From NCBI GenBank assembly GCA_900539145.1, contig UQAX01000001.1:1-64000 (forward strand): a DNA stretch of 64,000 nucleotides, read 5' to 3'. This document shows positions 6,924 to 14,901 of the stretch, in pieces. The notes beneath the pieces are model-generated. The model had not been told where the DNA came from, searched no databases, and was given only the letters and a program-made list of their open reading frames with translations. Positions within the stretch are counted from its first letter, which is position 1; each line of letters starts with the position of its first letter. A program made the translations under genes and the position numbers. The stretch comes from an uncultured Blautia sp. Its GTDB lineage: Bacteria > Bacillota > Clostridia > Lachnospirales > Lachnospiraceae.

Positions 6924-9584
6924 CTACTCTAAAGCTCCTTTTATTTCCTTCTTTCTCTTTAAAATCCGCTCATTTCGACTGCCAAAGGCTTCTGCTCTTC
7001 CTTTTAGCAGCACAACTCGTCCCTCCGGTGTTCTGGTATACACCAGATGATATTTGCCTAAATGAGATGCCATAACCTTCTGAAAGAAGAGAGCATCCTG
7101 CTTTGTCTTAGAGAAAACAGAGGGCACACAATAATATTTCGTCATAGCTCCCAATGCCTGGGGCGCATACAAAAGGTAACGCTGATTATCCACCGCTGCC
7201 AAAAATTCTTCCATACACTGGGCAAACAGCTCTTTCTCTCTTGTTGTTCCGCCCTTTAAAAACACCTGATAATCCACACCGTTTTCTGCATACACACTAA
7301 CTTTACAGGAAGACGTAATATTTTGGGACTCTGCAAGAGCCGCTTTCATTCCCTCTGCCATTTCTCGCAAACGCTTTAAAGGACTGGAAAAATGCACAAG
7401 CCGCCACACGCCCCAGAGAAAAATTCCGGCTGCTGCCACGGTAAAAATAAAATCTGTAATGCCCTGCTGCCCATAGCTTCTGCGAAAAGCGCCCCGTATC
7501 ATGCCCTGACTCATTCGAATTGCAACACTTAACGCAATCATACCCAAAGCATTGAAAAAAGAAGCGCTGGGATTTAAAGTCTTTTTCTTCATTTTACAGG
7601 TTTCTACGGCTTCCATATTTCCCTGAATATGAACTGCCTGCTGCCACTGGACTTTTAATTCTTCCCGCATACACGCCCGCAGCTTCATGTCTTCATTAAT
7701 TTCCATAAGATGTCGGTAAGTGTAAGGAGGAGTAATGGTATTTAAACGTTCCATACCGTTTTCAATTACCATTCCGTCATAACTCACTCCTAAAAATCCC
7801 ATCATCCTTCTTTGCAGTGTGCGGAAATCTTCTGTCACTTCACAGGACTCCTTCCTGTCGGTCATACAAACTAAATGCCAGATATTACTGGTTTTGTCAG
7901 GATTATCCTTACTTGCACGAATAGCCCTTCCTCGCATCTGATTGCCCAATACATAAGAACCCACGGAGCTTGCCATAATCAGAGCATTGATACAGGGAGA
8001 GTCCCAGCCTTCTCCCAACAGTGATTTTGTTCCGATTAAAATTTCGATTTCTCCTTTTTCAAAGAGCATAGTAATCATCTGTGTGCACAAATGGGTATTT
8101 TCTGTAAGCAAAATCTCACTGTAACCCAAACATTCTCCGTTTTCGTTTAACAATGCCTTTGAAGGAAGTTTTTCTATACCAAAAGAACAGGAAATGCGTT
8201 TCAGAGCAGCCAGCGCTGTATCCGGAACATAAATCAGACTTCCGCATAAAACCCCTAATTTCCAATCCGGATTTTCCCTTCTCAGCATCTCAAAAATAGG
8301 CAGAACACCCAAACTGTCTGGCTGGAAATTGGGCTTTCCTAATTTTCTTGCATATTCCTTTTTAATATAATCTGTCAAAATCAAAAGCCGTAACTGATTA
8401 CCCAGAGAAGAATATTCCAGTCTGCAAATTTCCGAAATACTTTTTAATTTTCCCGCACTGTTCATCAAAGTTTTTTCCAGCTTTTGATTTACGAAAAAAG
8501 CAACCTTCTTTCTCTCTATCAATCCATGGGCTTTTAATTGCCGAATAAGCTCCTCTCGATATTCCTCCTGACACGTAAACTCAGATATATCATCATATAA
8601 AAAGCCCTGTAATAAAATTCCCATCCACTTTTCAGACATAGGCGGAAGCTCTTTGACATTTAAAATTTTCAGCCATCTGCGGGCATAAGGAATATTCTGC
8701 TCCTGACAATAAATCAGCAAAGAAGATAAATATGCAGGATTTTCCAGTAATTTTTCCAAATATCCCTGTACGTCTTCCAACCCTTTGTGAGATGCCACAG
8801 CATCCTTTAATCGTACATCACCCATGAGTTTTTGCATCATTTGAGCTGCCTTTTGCCGAAAGAAATCTACCTTTTCCTGCTCTTCACCTGTGGGATAATT
8901 AAAATACACAAAATCCTGATGTGGGCAAAGGCTGTTTTCCTTTACCAGCTCAGGAACTGTAATTTCTTCATCCACAGGTCCGCACATATTACAGTAACGT
9001 TCCCATTGCACCGGCGTCGCGTCATAAGGAGGTGTTGCTGTCAATGAGATTACCGTAACCTCTCCCATTTCCTTCATAAAATCTTCTAGCGCCTTCCACC
9101 ATTCGTTTTTCAGATGGTGACATTCATCTAAACATATAACCTTTATCCCTGCTTCCTTTACTGTTCTAAGAAGCTCAAAATGAGAAAAATCCATGGCTTC
9201 CTGATTTTCTGTTTCCTCTTTCTCAGTTATTCCGGCATAATGTGTCATGCCGCAAAATAAAGTCTGATAGGTAATCGAAGTAATGAGCTTTGGATTTTGA
9301 ATATCATTGGAAAGAATATCTTCGGGCGAAAGCTTCTCATTTAAGAAGCCGTCTTTTATTCTTTCCAGCCACTGCTCCCGAATAACAATTCTTGGTGAAA
9401 GGATAAGACAGGGCTTTTGTGTCCGCCTGATAAGTTCAATGCCTAAGGTTGTCTTCCCAGCGCCGGGAGCAGCTACAATATGTATTTTTTTGTCGGAGAG
9501 ATAAGCATCCGATGAGTTTAAGACACGCTCCTGATACCTTCTCCATGTGCCTTTAAAAGATAGAATGTTATCATATAAATTCAT
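6924..9584 (-). CDS. DEAD/DEAH-type superfamily II helicase with C-terminal membrane segments
   Basis: An 886-residue predicted ATP-dependent helicase or translocase. APGAGKTTLG near residue 40 is Walker A, LDECHHLK near 150 is motif II (DECH), and SLTATPP near 180 is motif III. The second RecA domain has LIGTKSLLGEGWDSP and the arginine-finger motif MRGRAIR near 550. Residues about 672-725 hold two hydrophobic stretches (FFNALGMIALSVAI and FIFTVAAAGIFLWGVW), followed by a soluble tail of about 150 residues. Membrane segments are unusual for a helicase. No nuclease or methylase gene is adjacent, so a restriction or defence role is not supported by context. It stands alone between its neighbours. 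Confidence 0.75.
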   Translation of the reverse strand: MNLYDNILSFKGTWRRYQERVLNSSDAYLSDKKIHIVAAPGAGKTTLGIELIRRTQKPCLILSPRIVIREQWLERIKDGFLNEKLSPEDILSNDIQNPKLITSITYQTLFCGMTHYAGITEKEETENQEAMDFSHFELLRTVKEAGIKVICLDECHHLKNEWWKALEDFMKEMGEVTVISLTATPPYDATPVQWERYCNMCGPVDEEITVPELVKENSLCPHQDFVYFNYPTGEEQEKVDFFRQKAAQMMQKLMGDVRLKDAVASHKGLEDVQGYLEKLLENPAYLSSLLIYCQEQNIPYARRWLKILNVKELPPMSEKWMGILLQGFLYDDISEFTCQEEYREELIRQLKAHGLIERKKVAFFVNQKLEKTLMNSAGKLKSISEICRLEYSSLGNQLRLLILTDYIKKEYARKLGKPNFQPDSLGVLPIFEMLRRENPDWKLGVLCGSLIYVPDTALAALKRISCSFGIEKLPSKALLNENGECLGYSEILLTENTHLCTQMITMLFEKGEIEILIGTKSLLGEGWDSPCINALIMASSVGSYVLGNQMRGRAIRASKDNPDKTSNIWHLVCMTDRKESCEVTEDFRTLQRRMMGFLGVSYDGMVIENGMERLNTITPPYTYRHLMEINEDMKLRACMREELKVQWQQAVHIQGNMEAVETCKMKKKTLNPSASFFNALGMIALSVAIRMSQGMIRGAFRRSYGQQGITDFIFTVAAAGIFLWGVWRLVHFSSPLKRLREMAEGMKAALAESQNITSSCKVSVYAENGVDYQVFLKGGTTREKELFAQCMEEFLAAVDNQRYLLYAPQALGAMTKYYCVPSVFSKTKQDALFFQKVMASHLGKYHLVYTRTPEGRVVLLKGRAEAFGSRNERILKRKKEIKGALE

Positions 9585-9683
9585 ATATTTAATCCTTTCC
9601 GGTGGGGTTATAAATTGCTTATATAATCCGTTGTATATACTGCAAATTATAGCACAGATACCGAAAAGAAGACACAGCTAAAA

Positions 9684-10589
9684 TTATTTCTCCAGTTTTC
9701 CATAAACAGAAAGCGCATCTAACACGTGATACGGTTCTGTATTATGCGAGCCTTGTGCATGAGCGGTAATGAAAAAATACTTTTTTCCGTTTATTTCTGC
9801 TGCTGTGGCAAGACAAAGCCCTGCATTTGAGGTATAGCCCGTTTTTCCTCCTAAAATACAGCTATCTTTTACTCCTGCTTTTTGCAACTCCTGTGATAAT
9901 GTACTGAAAAAAGTAAAGCCCTCCGGATGTTTGTTAGTCGCAGGCACAGAATATGAAAATGCAGTAAAAATCTTAGAAAAGTCCTGATTTTTCATAGCAT
10001 AGCAAAGTAAGCGTGATAAATCCTCAACTGTTGTATAATGATTATCATCATGTAAGCCGGTAGTATTTGTAAAATGTGTATTTTTCATTCCCAGTTTTTT
10101 TGCTTTCTTATTCATTTCTGATACAAATTCTTTCTCTGAACCACAAGAACCTTCTGCCAAAGCGACACAACATTCTGCCCCTGAGGGCAGCATCGCTCCG
10201 TATAAAAGGTCTCTGTAAGTAACCTTTTCTCCCGGCAAAAATCCTGCCATAGAAGCGTCCTGTGCATATAATTCAGGAAAGATTTCCTCTCTTAAAACAG
10301 TTATTTCCCGTATATTATCCAGCTTTTCTATGGATAAAAGCACTGTCATAATTTTCGTAAGCGAAGCCGGATAAATTTTCTTTTCTGAATTTTTTCTTCC
10401 TAAAATTTGACCTTCTTCGTCCAGCAGTATCGCAGCCTCACTATAAAGTTCTCCTAAAGAAATTTCTTCCTTTCCCTTGCTGAAAACTTCCGATTTTTTA
10501 TTTGGCAAAAGCAAGAAAACCAACACTGCTGCCAAGAAAATTAATCCTATTTTTCTTCTTCTCTTTCTTCTTTGTTTCCGTTTACTCAT
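9684..10589 (-). CDS. Serine-type D-alanyl-D-alanine carboxypeptidase
   Basis: A 301-residue S11-family penicillin-binding protein that trims the terminal D-Ala from peptidoglycan stem peptides. A basic N-terminus and one helix (about 14-29) anchor it outside the membrane. The catalytic SLTK is at 76-79 and the third motif KTG at 249-251. The second motif reads SGAEC (136-140) where SxN is usual. It lacks the C-terminal amphipathic anchor domain of DacA. It lies downstream of a VanRS-like pair, two small genes intervening, so it may be part of that regulon. A long hairpin covers its ribosome binding site. Confidence 0.88.
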   Translation of the reverse strand: MSKRKQRRKRRRKIGLIFLAAVLVFLLLPNKKSEVFSKGKEEISLGELYSEAAILLDEEGQILGRKNSEKKIYPASLTKIMTVLLSIEKLDNIREITVLREEIFPELYAQDASMAGFLPGEKVTYRDLLYGAMLPSGAECCVALAEGSCGSEKEFVSEMNKKAKKLGMKNTHFTNTTGLHDDNHYTTVEDLSRLLCYAMKNQDFSKIFTAFSYSVPATNKHPEGFTFFSTLSQELQKAGVKDSCILGGKTGYTSNAGLCLATAAEINGKKYFFITAHAQGSHNTEPYHVLDALSVYGKLEK

Positions 10590-10592
10590 ATA

Positions 10593-10660
10593 AAAAACAC
10601 CCTTCTTTCTTTTGTACTTCTTATAAATCTACTGTACCAAAAAGAAAGAAAAGGTGTTTT
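10593..10660 (-). promoter_or_regulatory. Long inverted repeat covering the carboxypeptidase ribosome binding site
   Basis: Arms 10594-10617 and 10634-10660 are complementary over about 20 pairs with small A bulges and a 16-base loop. In the minus-strand transcript the 3' arm contains the AGAAGGGTG ribosome binding site of the carboxypeptidase and ends GGGTGTTTTTT just before its ATG. The structure could act as an attenuator-type terminator or hide the start site. The stem is A/T-rich, so its strength is uncertain. Confidence 0.5.
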
Positions 10661-10751
10661 AATATTCTGTTGTTAAAATCCTAAGATTTCCTTAAGATTT
10701 GAAAAGGTATATTCTTTAATTATGTATGATTTTAATTTGACTTGTGGATAA

Positions 10752-11174
10752 TTATTGTAAGTCTCTTTCACTTATACTCGCAAAAATTTCGCAAAGAAAA
10801 TAGTCTATTTTACTATACTGAAATATGGACATCTCCACTCCACAATATAACATTATTAGTGCATACCCGAATGACAAATATTTCATACTATGTTCTCCCA
10901 ACATAGAAGCCACTGTCATATAAAAACTCAAAATAGCTATTCCAGATATGGCTATTTCTTTTAGTTCTGTTGCAATATGATAAAATCTCATCTCCTTTTT
11001 TTGATATACAAATTTATAGTACAATAATTCCTCTAACGGATTATTTAATTTCTGTAAACTTGTAATAACAATTCCCCTAAATTCCTGAAATTCTACAAAT
11101 CCATATTTTTGATAGCCTTTTTTCTTGGCTTCTTTTAGGTATTCTTTACAATTCTTTTTAAAATCAATATACAT
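10752..11174 (-). CDS. Hypothetical membrane protein
   Basis: A 140-residue protein of no recognised family. The first 75 residues are soluble and basic (KNCKEYLKEAKKKGYQKYG). Two hydrophobic helices follow at about 79-96 (ISGIAILSFYMTVASML) and 104-120 (FGYALIMLYCGVEM), then a short tail. It lies between the HicB-like gene and the carboxypeptidase on the same strand, about 70 bases below the former. AT content is slightly higher than that of its neighbours, in keeping with an accessory gene. Confidence 0.6.
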   Translation of the reverse strand: MYIDFKKNCKEYLKEAKKKGYQKYGFVEFQEFRGIVITSLQKLNNPLEELLYYKFVYQKKEMRFYHIATELKEIAISGIAILSFYMTVASMLGEHSMKYLSFGYALIMLYCGVEMSIFQYSKIDYFLCEIFASISERDLQ

Positions 11175-11244
11175 TTTCTATACCTTTCTCTATTTTGATT
11201 TTTCTATATTGTAATTCTATAATTTTTAATAATTTAATTCAATT

Positions 11245-11505
11245 CTACCTATTATTTTCTGGAAAGACTAAGCTGAAATCAATACCTTCCTCGTTTTGAA
11301 TTTTATCTATTTCGGAGGGCATAGGAATTTCCTCTTTCTCCTCTTTTCGGTTCACCAACGCAAGTCCCAGAGCCTCTACTGCCATTTCATAAGCCTGTTT
11401 CATATCATCTCCTTCTGTAAAACATTCCGGTAAATCGGGAAATGAAATCCAAAAACCACCTTCTTCTGCTTTATGAAAAATAGCCAGATAAAATAATTTT
11501 TCCAT
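11245..11505 (-). CDS. HicB-like small protein (solitary)
   Basis: An 86-residue protein with the HicB fold signature: FHKAEEGGFWISFPDLPECFTEGDD near the N-terminus, split here as GGFWISFPDLPECFTEG, then a helix with AYEMAVEALGLAL. HicB proteins are antitoxins paired with the HicA mRNA interferase. I start at the ATG 11505 because GGAGGT lies seven bases upstream. No HicA-like frame (about 60 residues with a conserved GSH-type histidine) is seen beside it, and no C-terminal DNA-binding helix is evident, so it may be a free-standing HicB-domain protein. It follows the sensor kinase by 33 bases. Confidence 0.75.
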   Translation of the reverse strand: MEKLFYLAIFHKAEEGGFWISFPDLPECFTEGDDMKQAYEMAVEALGLALVNRKEEKEEIPMPSEIDKIQNEEGIDFSLVFPENNR

Positions 11506-11538
11506 ACATAATACCTCCATTTGTTTACTTGCAACTCA

Positions 11539-12741
11539 TTACTTTTCCGGAAGTACAATCTGAAAAACCGTCTCCTCCTGTTCACTTATAGCAGAAATAC
11601 TTCCCCCGTGAAGCTCCACAATCTCTTTTGCAATAGCAAGTCCAAGACCTGACCCTGCACTATCTGAGCTGCGTGCCTCATCAATTCGGAAAAATTTCTG
11701 AAATACTCTGGAAAGCTTTTCCTTTGGAATTGTTTTTCCTTTATTTCGGAAGAAAAGGCACACTCCGTCTGAATTTTTCTCTCCCTCAATCGTAATAACA
11801 GAAGACGGATAACTATAAGAAACGGCATTCCGAATAATATTATTAAACACCCTGGCAAGCTTATCTGCGTCACCGTAAACCTGTAAGTCCTCCGGCACTT
11901 TCAATTCTATTGTATTTCCCTTCTGTGCCAGAACAGGATAAAATTCTTCTTTCATCTGTATAAGCATATAATATAAATCAATATTCTCTTTTTCCAGCGT
12001 AATATTCTGTAAATTGTAACGGGTAATTTCAAAAAATTCCTGAATAAGACTGTCTAAACGCTCTGCCTTTTTTCTGGCTATATGAGTATATTTTTCACGT
12101 TGAGCAAGGGGCATATCCGGTGCGTCTTCCAGTAAATTCAAATACCCCATAACCGATGTAAGCGGTGTCTTCAAATCATGTGCCAGATAAGTAATTAAAT
12201 CATTCTTTTTCTGAGTTTCCATTTTCAAATACTGTTCTTTTCTTTCCATATCTGCTTTTATCTGCACCAACTGCGTACTTATTTCTGAAAATTCCTGAGG
12301 GAAAATTTCCGATACATCACATTCTTTTTTCATGTAATTATGTATCATTTCCGCTGTTTTGGAAACCAATTTTTTCTGTTGTTTTTTCAAGGAAAAATGC
12401 AAAATAATATATACAGAGCTTCCAATTATACCTGCCAAAAAAACAAAAGAAACAACTGCAATATACTTAAATGCCTGCCAATCCACACGCTCATAAATAT
12501 ATTGAACCTTTTGTTCTCCGTCGTACCATCCGGTACGTTCCTCATGAACGAAATGATTGCTAATCCAATCTAAAATCATGCCGTTAAAAACCGTATCAAA
12601 TAGATAGTAAACCCCGTAAATTCCCAAAAGGAACAGCAAAATCAAAAGAATAATTTTCACATTTTTACAAATATTTTTCTTCTCATTTTTCAATTTTATA
12701 GCCACACCCCCATACCGTTTTAATATACTTTGGATTTTCAA
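11539..12741 (-). CDS. VanS-like sensor histidine kinase
   Basis: A 400-residue membrane kinase. Two helices (about 28-48 and 92-115) flank a roughly 40-residue outer loop. The H-box YLAHDLKTPLTSVMGYLNLL (His 188) and the following VIG-type dimer helix, with EFFEITRYNLQ, are closely like VanS. The N-box RVFNNIIRNAVSYS and GSGLGLAIAKEIV complete the ATPase domain. The start is uncertain: a TTG at 12741 has GGAGG six bases upstream but overlaps the regulator by 59 bases; GTG 12705 or TTG 12693 would shorten the overlap. It would phosphorylate the adjacent regulator in response to an envelope signal. Confidence 0.9.
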   Translation of the reverse strand: MKIQSILKRYGGVAIKLKNEKKNICKNVKIILLILLFLLGIYGVYYLFDTVFNGMILDWISNHFVHEERTGWYDGEQKVQYIYERVDWQAFKYIAVVSFVFLAGIIGSSVYIILHFSLKKQQKKLVSKTAEMIHNYMKKECDVSEIFPQEFSEISTQLVQIKADMERKEQYLKMETQKKNDLITYLAHDLKTPLTSVMGYLNLLEDAPDMPLAQREKYTHIARKKAERLDSLIQEFFEITRYNLQNITLEKENIDLYYMLIQMKEEFYPVLAQKGNTIELKVPEDLQVYGDADKLARVFNNIIRNAVSYSYPSSVITIEGEKNSDGVCLFFRNKGKTIPKEKLSRVFQKFFRIDEARSSDSAGSGLGLAIAKEIVELHGGSISAISEQEETVFQIVLPEK

Positions 12742-13378
12742 AAGAGTCCTCCATTTTTTCTCTTAAATGACGAATATGTACGGTGATAGTATTATTGCTT
12801 TTGCTGTAATATTCATCTTTCCAAATTTGATGAAACAGCTCCTCCGCACTAACTACATTGCCTTTTTGTTCGCATAAAATAGCTAAAATAGAAAACTCCG
12901 TGGGTGTAAGCGATAATAAACGTTCATTTAAGAAACATTCATGCGTTTTTTTGTTTAAAACCAATCCTTTATGCTCTAAAATCTCCTCTGCTTTCACTGT
13001 TCCCATATTATAACGCTTATATCTGCGCAGCTGCGCCTTTACTCTTGCCACTACCTCAAGCGGCTGAAAAGGCTTGGTAATATAGTCATCCGCTCCTAAA
13101 GTCAAGCCTTGAATTTTATCAATTTCCGCTCCTTTTGCCGTCAGCATAATAATAGGATAATTATATCGTTCACGTATTTTTTTACACAACTCTAAGCCTG
13201 AAATCTTTGGCATCATAATATCCAAAAGAGCCAAATCCAGCTCTTCCTTCTCCATAAAATTCCACGCTTCTTCTGCATCGTAAAATTTATATACGAGAAA
13301 ATCTTCATTTTGCAAATATAACTCGACTAAATCTGCGATTTCTGTTTCATCATCTACAATTAATATTTTTTCTTTCAT
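12683..13378 (-). CDS. VanR-like OmpR-family response regulator
   Basis: A 231-residue regulator. The receiver domain has acidic DDE at 9-11, the phospho-acceptor D53 in LLDIMMPK and the lysine in DDYITKPFQP. The C-terminal winged helix has LTPTEFSILAILCEQKG and KYIKTVWGCGYKIE. EIADLVELYLQNED and PLEVVARVKAQLRRY closely follow VanR. The start at 13378 has GGGAGG five bases upstream; the longer open frame extends over the promoter region and is not used. Likely targets are itself and cell-wall genes such as the nearby D,D-carboxypeptidase. Confidence 0.93.
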   Translation of the reverse strand: MKEKILIVDDETEIADLVELYLQNEDFLVYKFYDAEEAWNFMEKEELDLALLDIMMPKISGLELCKKIRERYNYPIIMLTAKGAEIDKIQGLTLGADDYITKPFQPLEVVARVKAQLRRYKRYNMGTVKAEEILEHKGLVLNKKTHECFLNERLLSLTPTEFSILAILCEQKGNVVSAEELFHQIWKDEYYSKSNNTITVHIRHLREKMEDSFENPKYIKTVWGCGYKIEK

Positions 13379-13514
13379 ATCTGCCTCCCAGCCCATTATA
13401 ACAGAAAAAGCAAAAATGGAGCAATGTTTTTTCCACTTCCGCTTTTTAGTTTGCATAATATATTTATTGTAAATTAAAAGCAAAGCATTATCATTTAAGG
13501 ATAAACTTTTGCTA

Positions 13515-13566
13515 TTGGCTATAAAAAACAATTCTGTTATAATAAAGTTATTAGAATGGAGGGGTA
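13515..13566 (+). promoter_or_regulatory. Promoter of the DUF3791/DUF3990 locus
   Basis: TTGGCT (13515-13520) and TATAAT (13538-13543) are separated by exactly 17 bases, with a GGAGGGG ribosome binding site (about 13558-13564) before an ATG at 13571. The promoter appears intact although the gene it serves is broken. Confidence 0.65.
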
Positions 13567-13570
13567 AAAA

Positions 13571-14079
13571 ATGAGCATGCAATCAGATGTAGAGTCTTTA
13601 TCTATTCAAGCTTTAGAAAATTATGCAAAAATACACAATCTATCAGAAAATGACGCAATCGACGAGACTTCGGTCGTGGATTTTATTGTACTGTACTAGA
13701 AACTCAAGCTAAAGAATGGGCGCATCGTTTATATATGCGAACTTTTTCTGGCAGCGAATACGTATATCAATACATTTTTCATCCTTCTAATTCACTGAAT
13801 ATCAAACATTTTAATACTCTTGATGCAGAATGGTTAGAATTTATCAAAAACAATCGATTACATGGCGGCATCCAACATAATTATGATATAGTCATAGGTC
13901 CTGTGGCCGATGATAACACAATGGAAACCGTTCAACTTTATATGTCAGGTATTTTAAAATCACATGAAGCAGTAGACAGACTTCGTTATAGTAAAATTAA
14001 CAATCAAGTGTCTTTCCACACACCACGTGCTTTAGAATATCTATATTTTGAATATCGAAAGGAGATTGCTCATGATTAG
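13571..14079 (+). pseudogene. Deletion-fused DUF3791 (5' part) and DUF3990 (3' part) remnant
   Basis: The ATG at 13571 begins a normal DUF3791-like start (SIQALENYAKIHNLSENDAID), but after about 30 codons the reading frame meets sequence that, in another frame, encodes the DUF3990 core RDFGRGFYCTVLETQAKEW and continues to 14079 (ending EYRKEIAHD). The first frame stops at 13697-13699 after 42 codons. The DUF3990 frame has no start before the internal ATG at 13735 and lacks its usual N-terminal YHGS-type segment. In related Clostridia the two genes are separate and adjacent. An internal deletion near 13660 that removed the end of one and the start of the other explains this precisely. Confidence 0.75.
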
Positions 14080-14326
14080 TAATAAATATTTTTTCAATGG
14101 AAAAGACATTACTATGAATTTATGTATACAAATTCGAGATGTTATAGACATTATCCAAGAAACAACAGGTATGAATTTTCCTGAAGCCACCGTAGCTTTT
14201 TACCACTCTAAGACTTACAAAGCTTTGCAAAACACTGAAAATACACTTTGGGCAGAGTCTGCCGGTTTTATTGCAGATCGCTACTTTGAAGAACAGGAAA
14301 TTTTAAATTCTCAGCAGCATCCTTAA
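14072..14326 (+). CDS. DUF3791-like small protein
   Basis: An 84-residue protein of unknown function, rich in aromatic and acidic residues (IIQETTGMNFPEATVAFYHSKTYKAL). It starts at the ATG 14072, seven bases after AAAGGAG, overlapping the DUF3990 remnant by 8 bases. Small DUF3791 proteins commonly flank DUF3990 genes in gut Clostridia, so this is the surviving third member of the cassette. DUF3990 proteins resemble ADP-ribosyltransferase-like folds in some analyses; whether these small partners neutralise them is speculation. Confidence 0.7.
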   Translation: MISNKYFFNGKDITMNLCIQIRDVIDIIQETTGMNFPEATVAFYHSKTYKALQNTENTLWAESAGFIADRYFEEQEILNSQQHP

Positions 14327-14332
14327 ATACAC

Positions 14333-14402
14333 AAAAAGAAGTTGTCACATTTAGCATTGTTCAGAAACATTGATATGCCCTTAACTGTAACAACTTCTTT
14401 TT
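14333..14402. terminator. Bidirectional terminator between convergent genes
   Basis: Perfect 13-base inverted arms AAAAAGAAGTTGT (14333-14345) and ACAACTTCTTTTT (14390-14402) enclose a 44-base loop. A and T runs at the outer ends allow termination from both the plus-strand DUF3791 gene and the minus-strand DUF6483 gene. Confidence 0.75.
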
Positions 14403-14415
14403 CATAACTGATAAA

Positions 14416-14811
14416 CTATATTTTTTCCTGCAAAATCTCAAGTAAATCATGATATCCTGATTTCTCTAATAAATCTTTTGCTCCAAAAAGTACCTCCTCT
14501 TTTGAATATTGATGTTCCTGCAAAAAACCTTCTTCTTTCTCACATAAATACTGATAAAAAAGTGCAGCCGTTATCACATCATCTTGATTGGTATAATCCA
14601 TTTCATCTAAAAGAATATTCTCCGCTTCATTAATCTGTCCTCGGTCAATCATAGCTTTAAAATCTTTTAGTGGTCTCCCTGACACCTGAAATTTGTCTTC
14701 ATTTTCTAATTCAACAGAAGTATATTTCTTCCCCAACATTAGAGAAAACAAGACGCTTACCATTTCCTTAATCATACGCATAAGATAGTCTTTTTCGTCT
14801 GTGAAATTCAT
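14416..14811 (-). CDS. DUF6483 family protein
   Basis: A 131-residue cytosolic, acidic, largely helical protein. The opening EKDYLMRMIKEMVSVLF is typical of a clostridial family of unknown function (DUF6483), and the TPR-like segment INEAENILLDEMDY follows. A short purine-rich site precedes the ATG. It stands alone, ending at a bidirectional terminator. No enzymatic motif is visible. Confidence 0.7.
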   Translation of the reverse strand: MNFTDEKDYLMRMIKEMVSVLFSLMLGKKYTSVELENEDKFQVSGRPLKDFKAMIDRGQINEAENILLDEMDYTNQDDVITAALFYQYLCEKEEGFLQEHQYSKEEVLFGAKDLLEKSGYHDLLEILQEKI

Positions 14812-14901
14812 GTGACACCTCCTTTTACAATCTCTTAACGCCCCCTGTGTTTCTCTTTTTTCTTTTATAGTATCCTCTTTAGATGCGGAAACCTAACTCG
14901 C

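Noticed and set aside
6924..9584. Restriction-modification or phage-defence island around the helicase
   Set aside because: Flanking genes are a carboxypeptidase and a sulfur-transfer/LarB unit; there is no methylase, nuclease, integrase or tRNA attachment site.
9684..13378. Vancomycin resistance operon
   Set aside because: The regulators are VanRS-like, but no D-Ala-D-Lac or D-Ala-D-Ser ligase, VanX, VanT or VanH gene is present.
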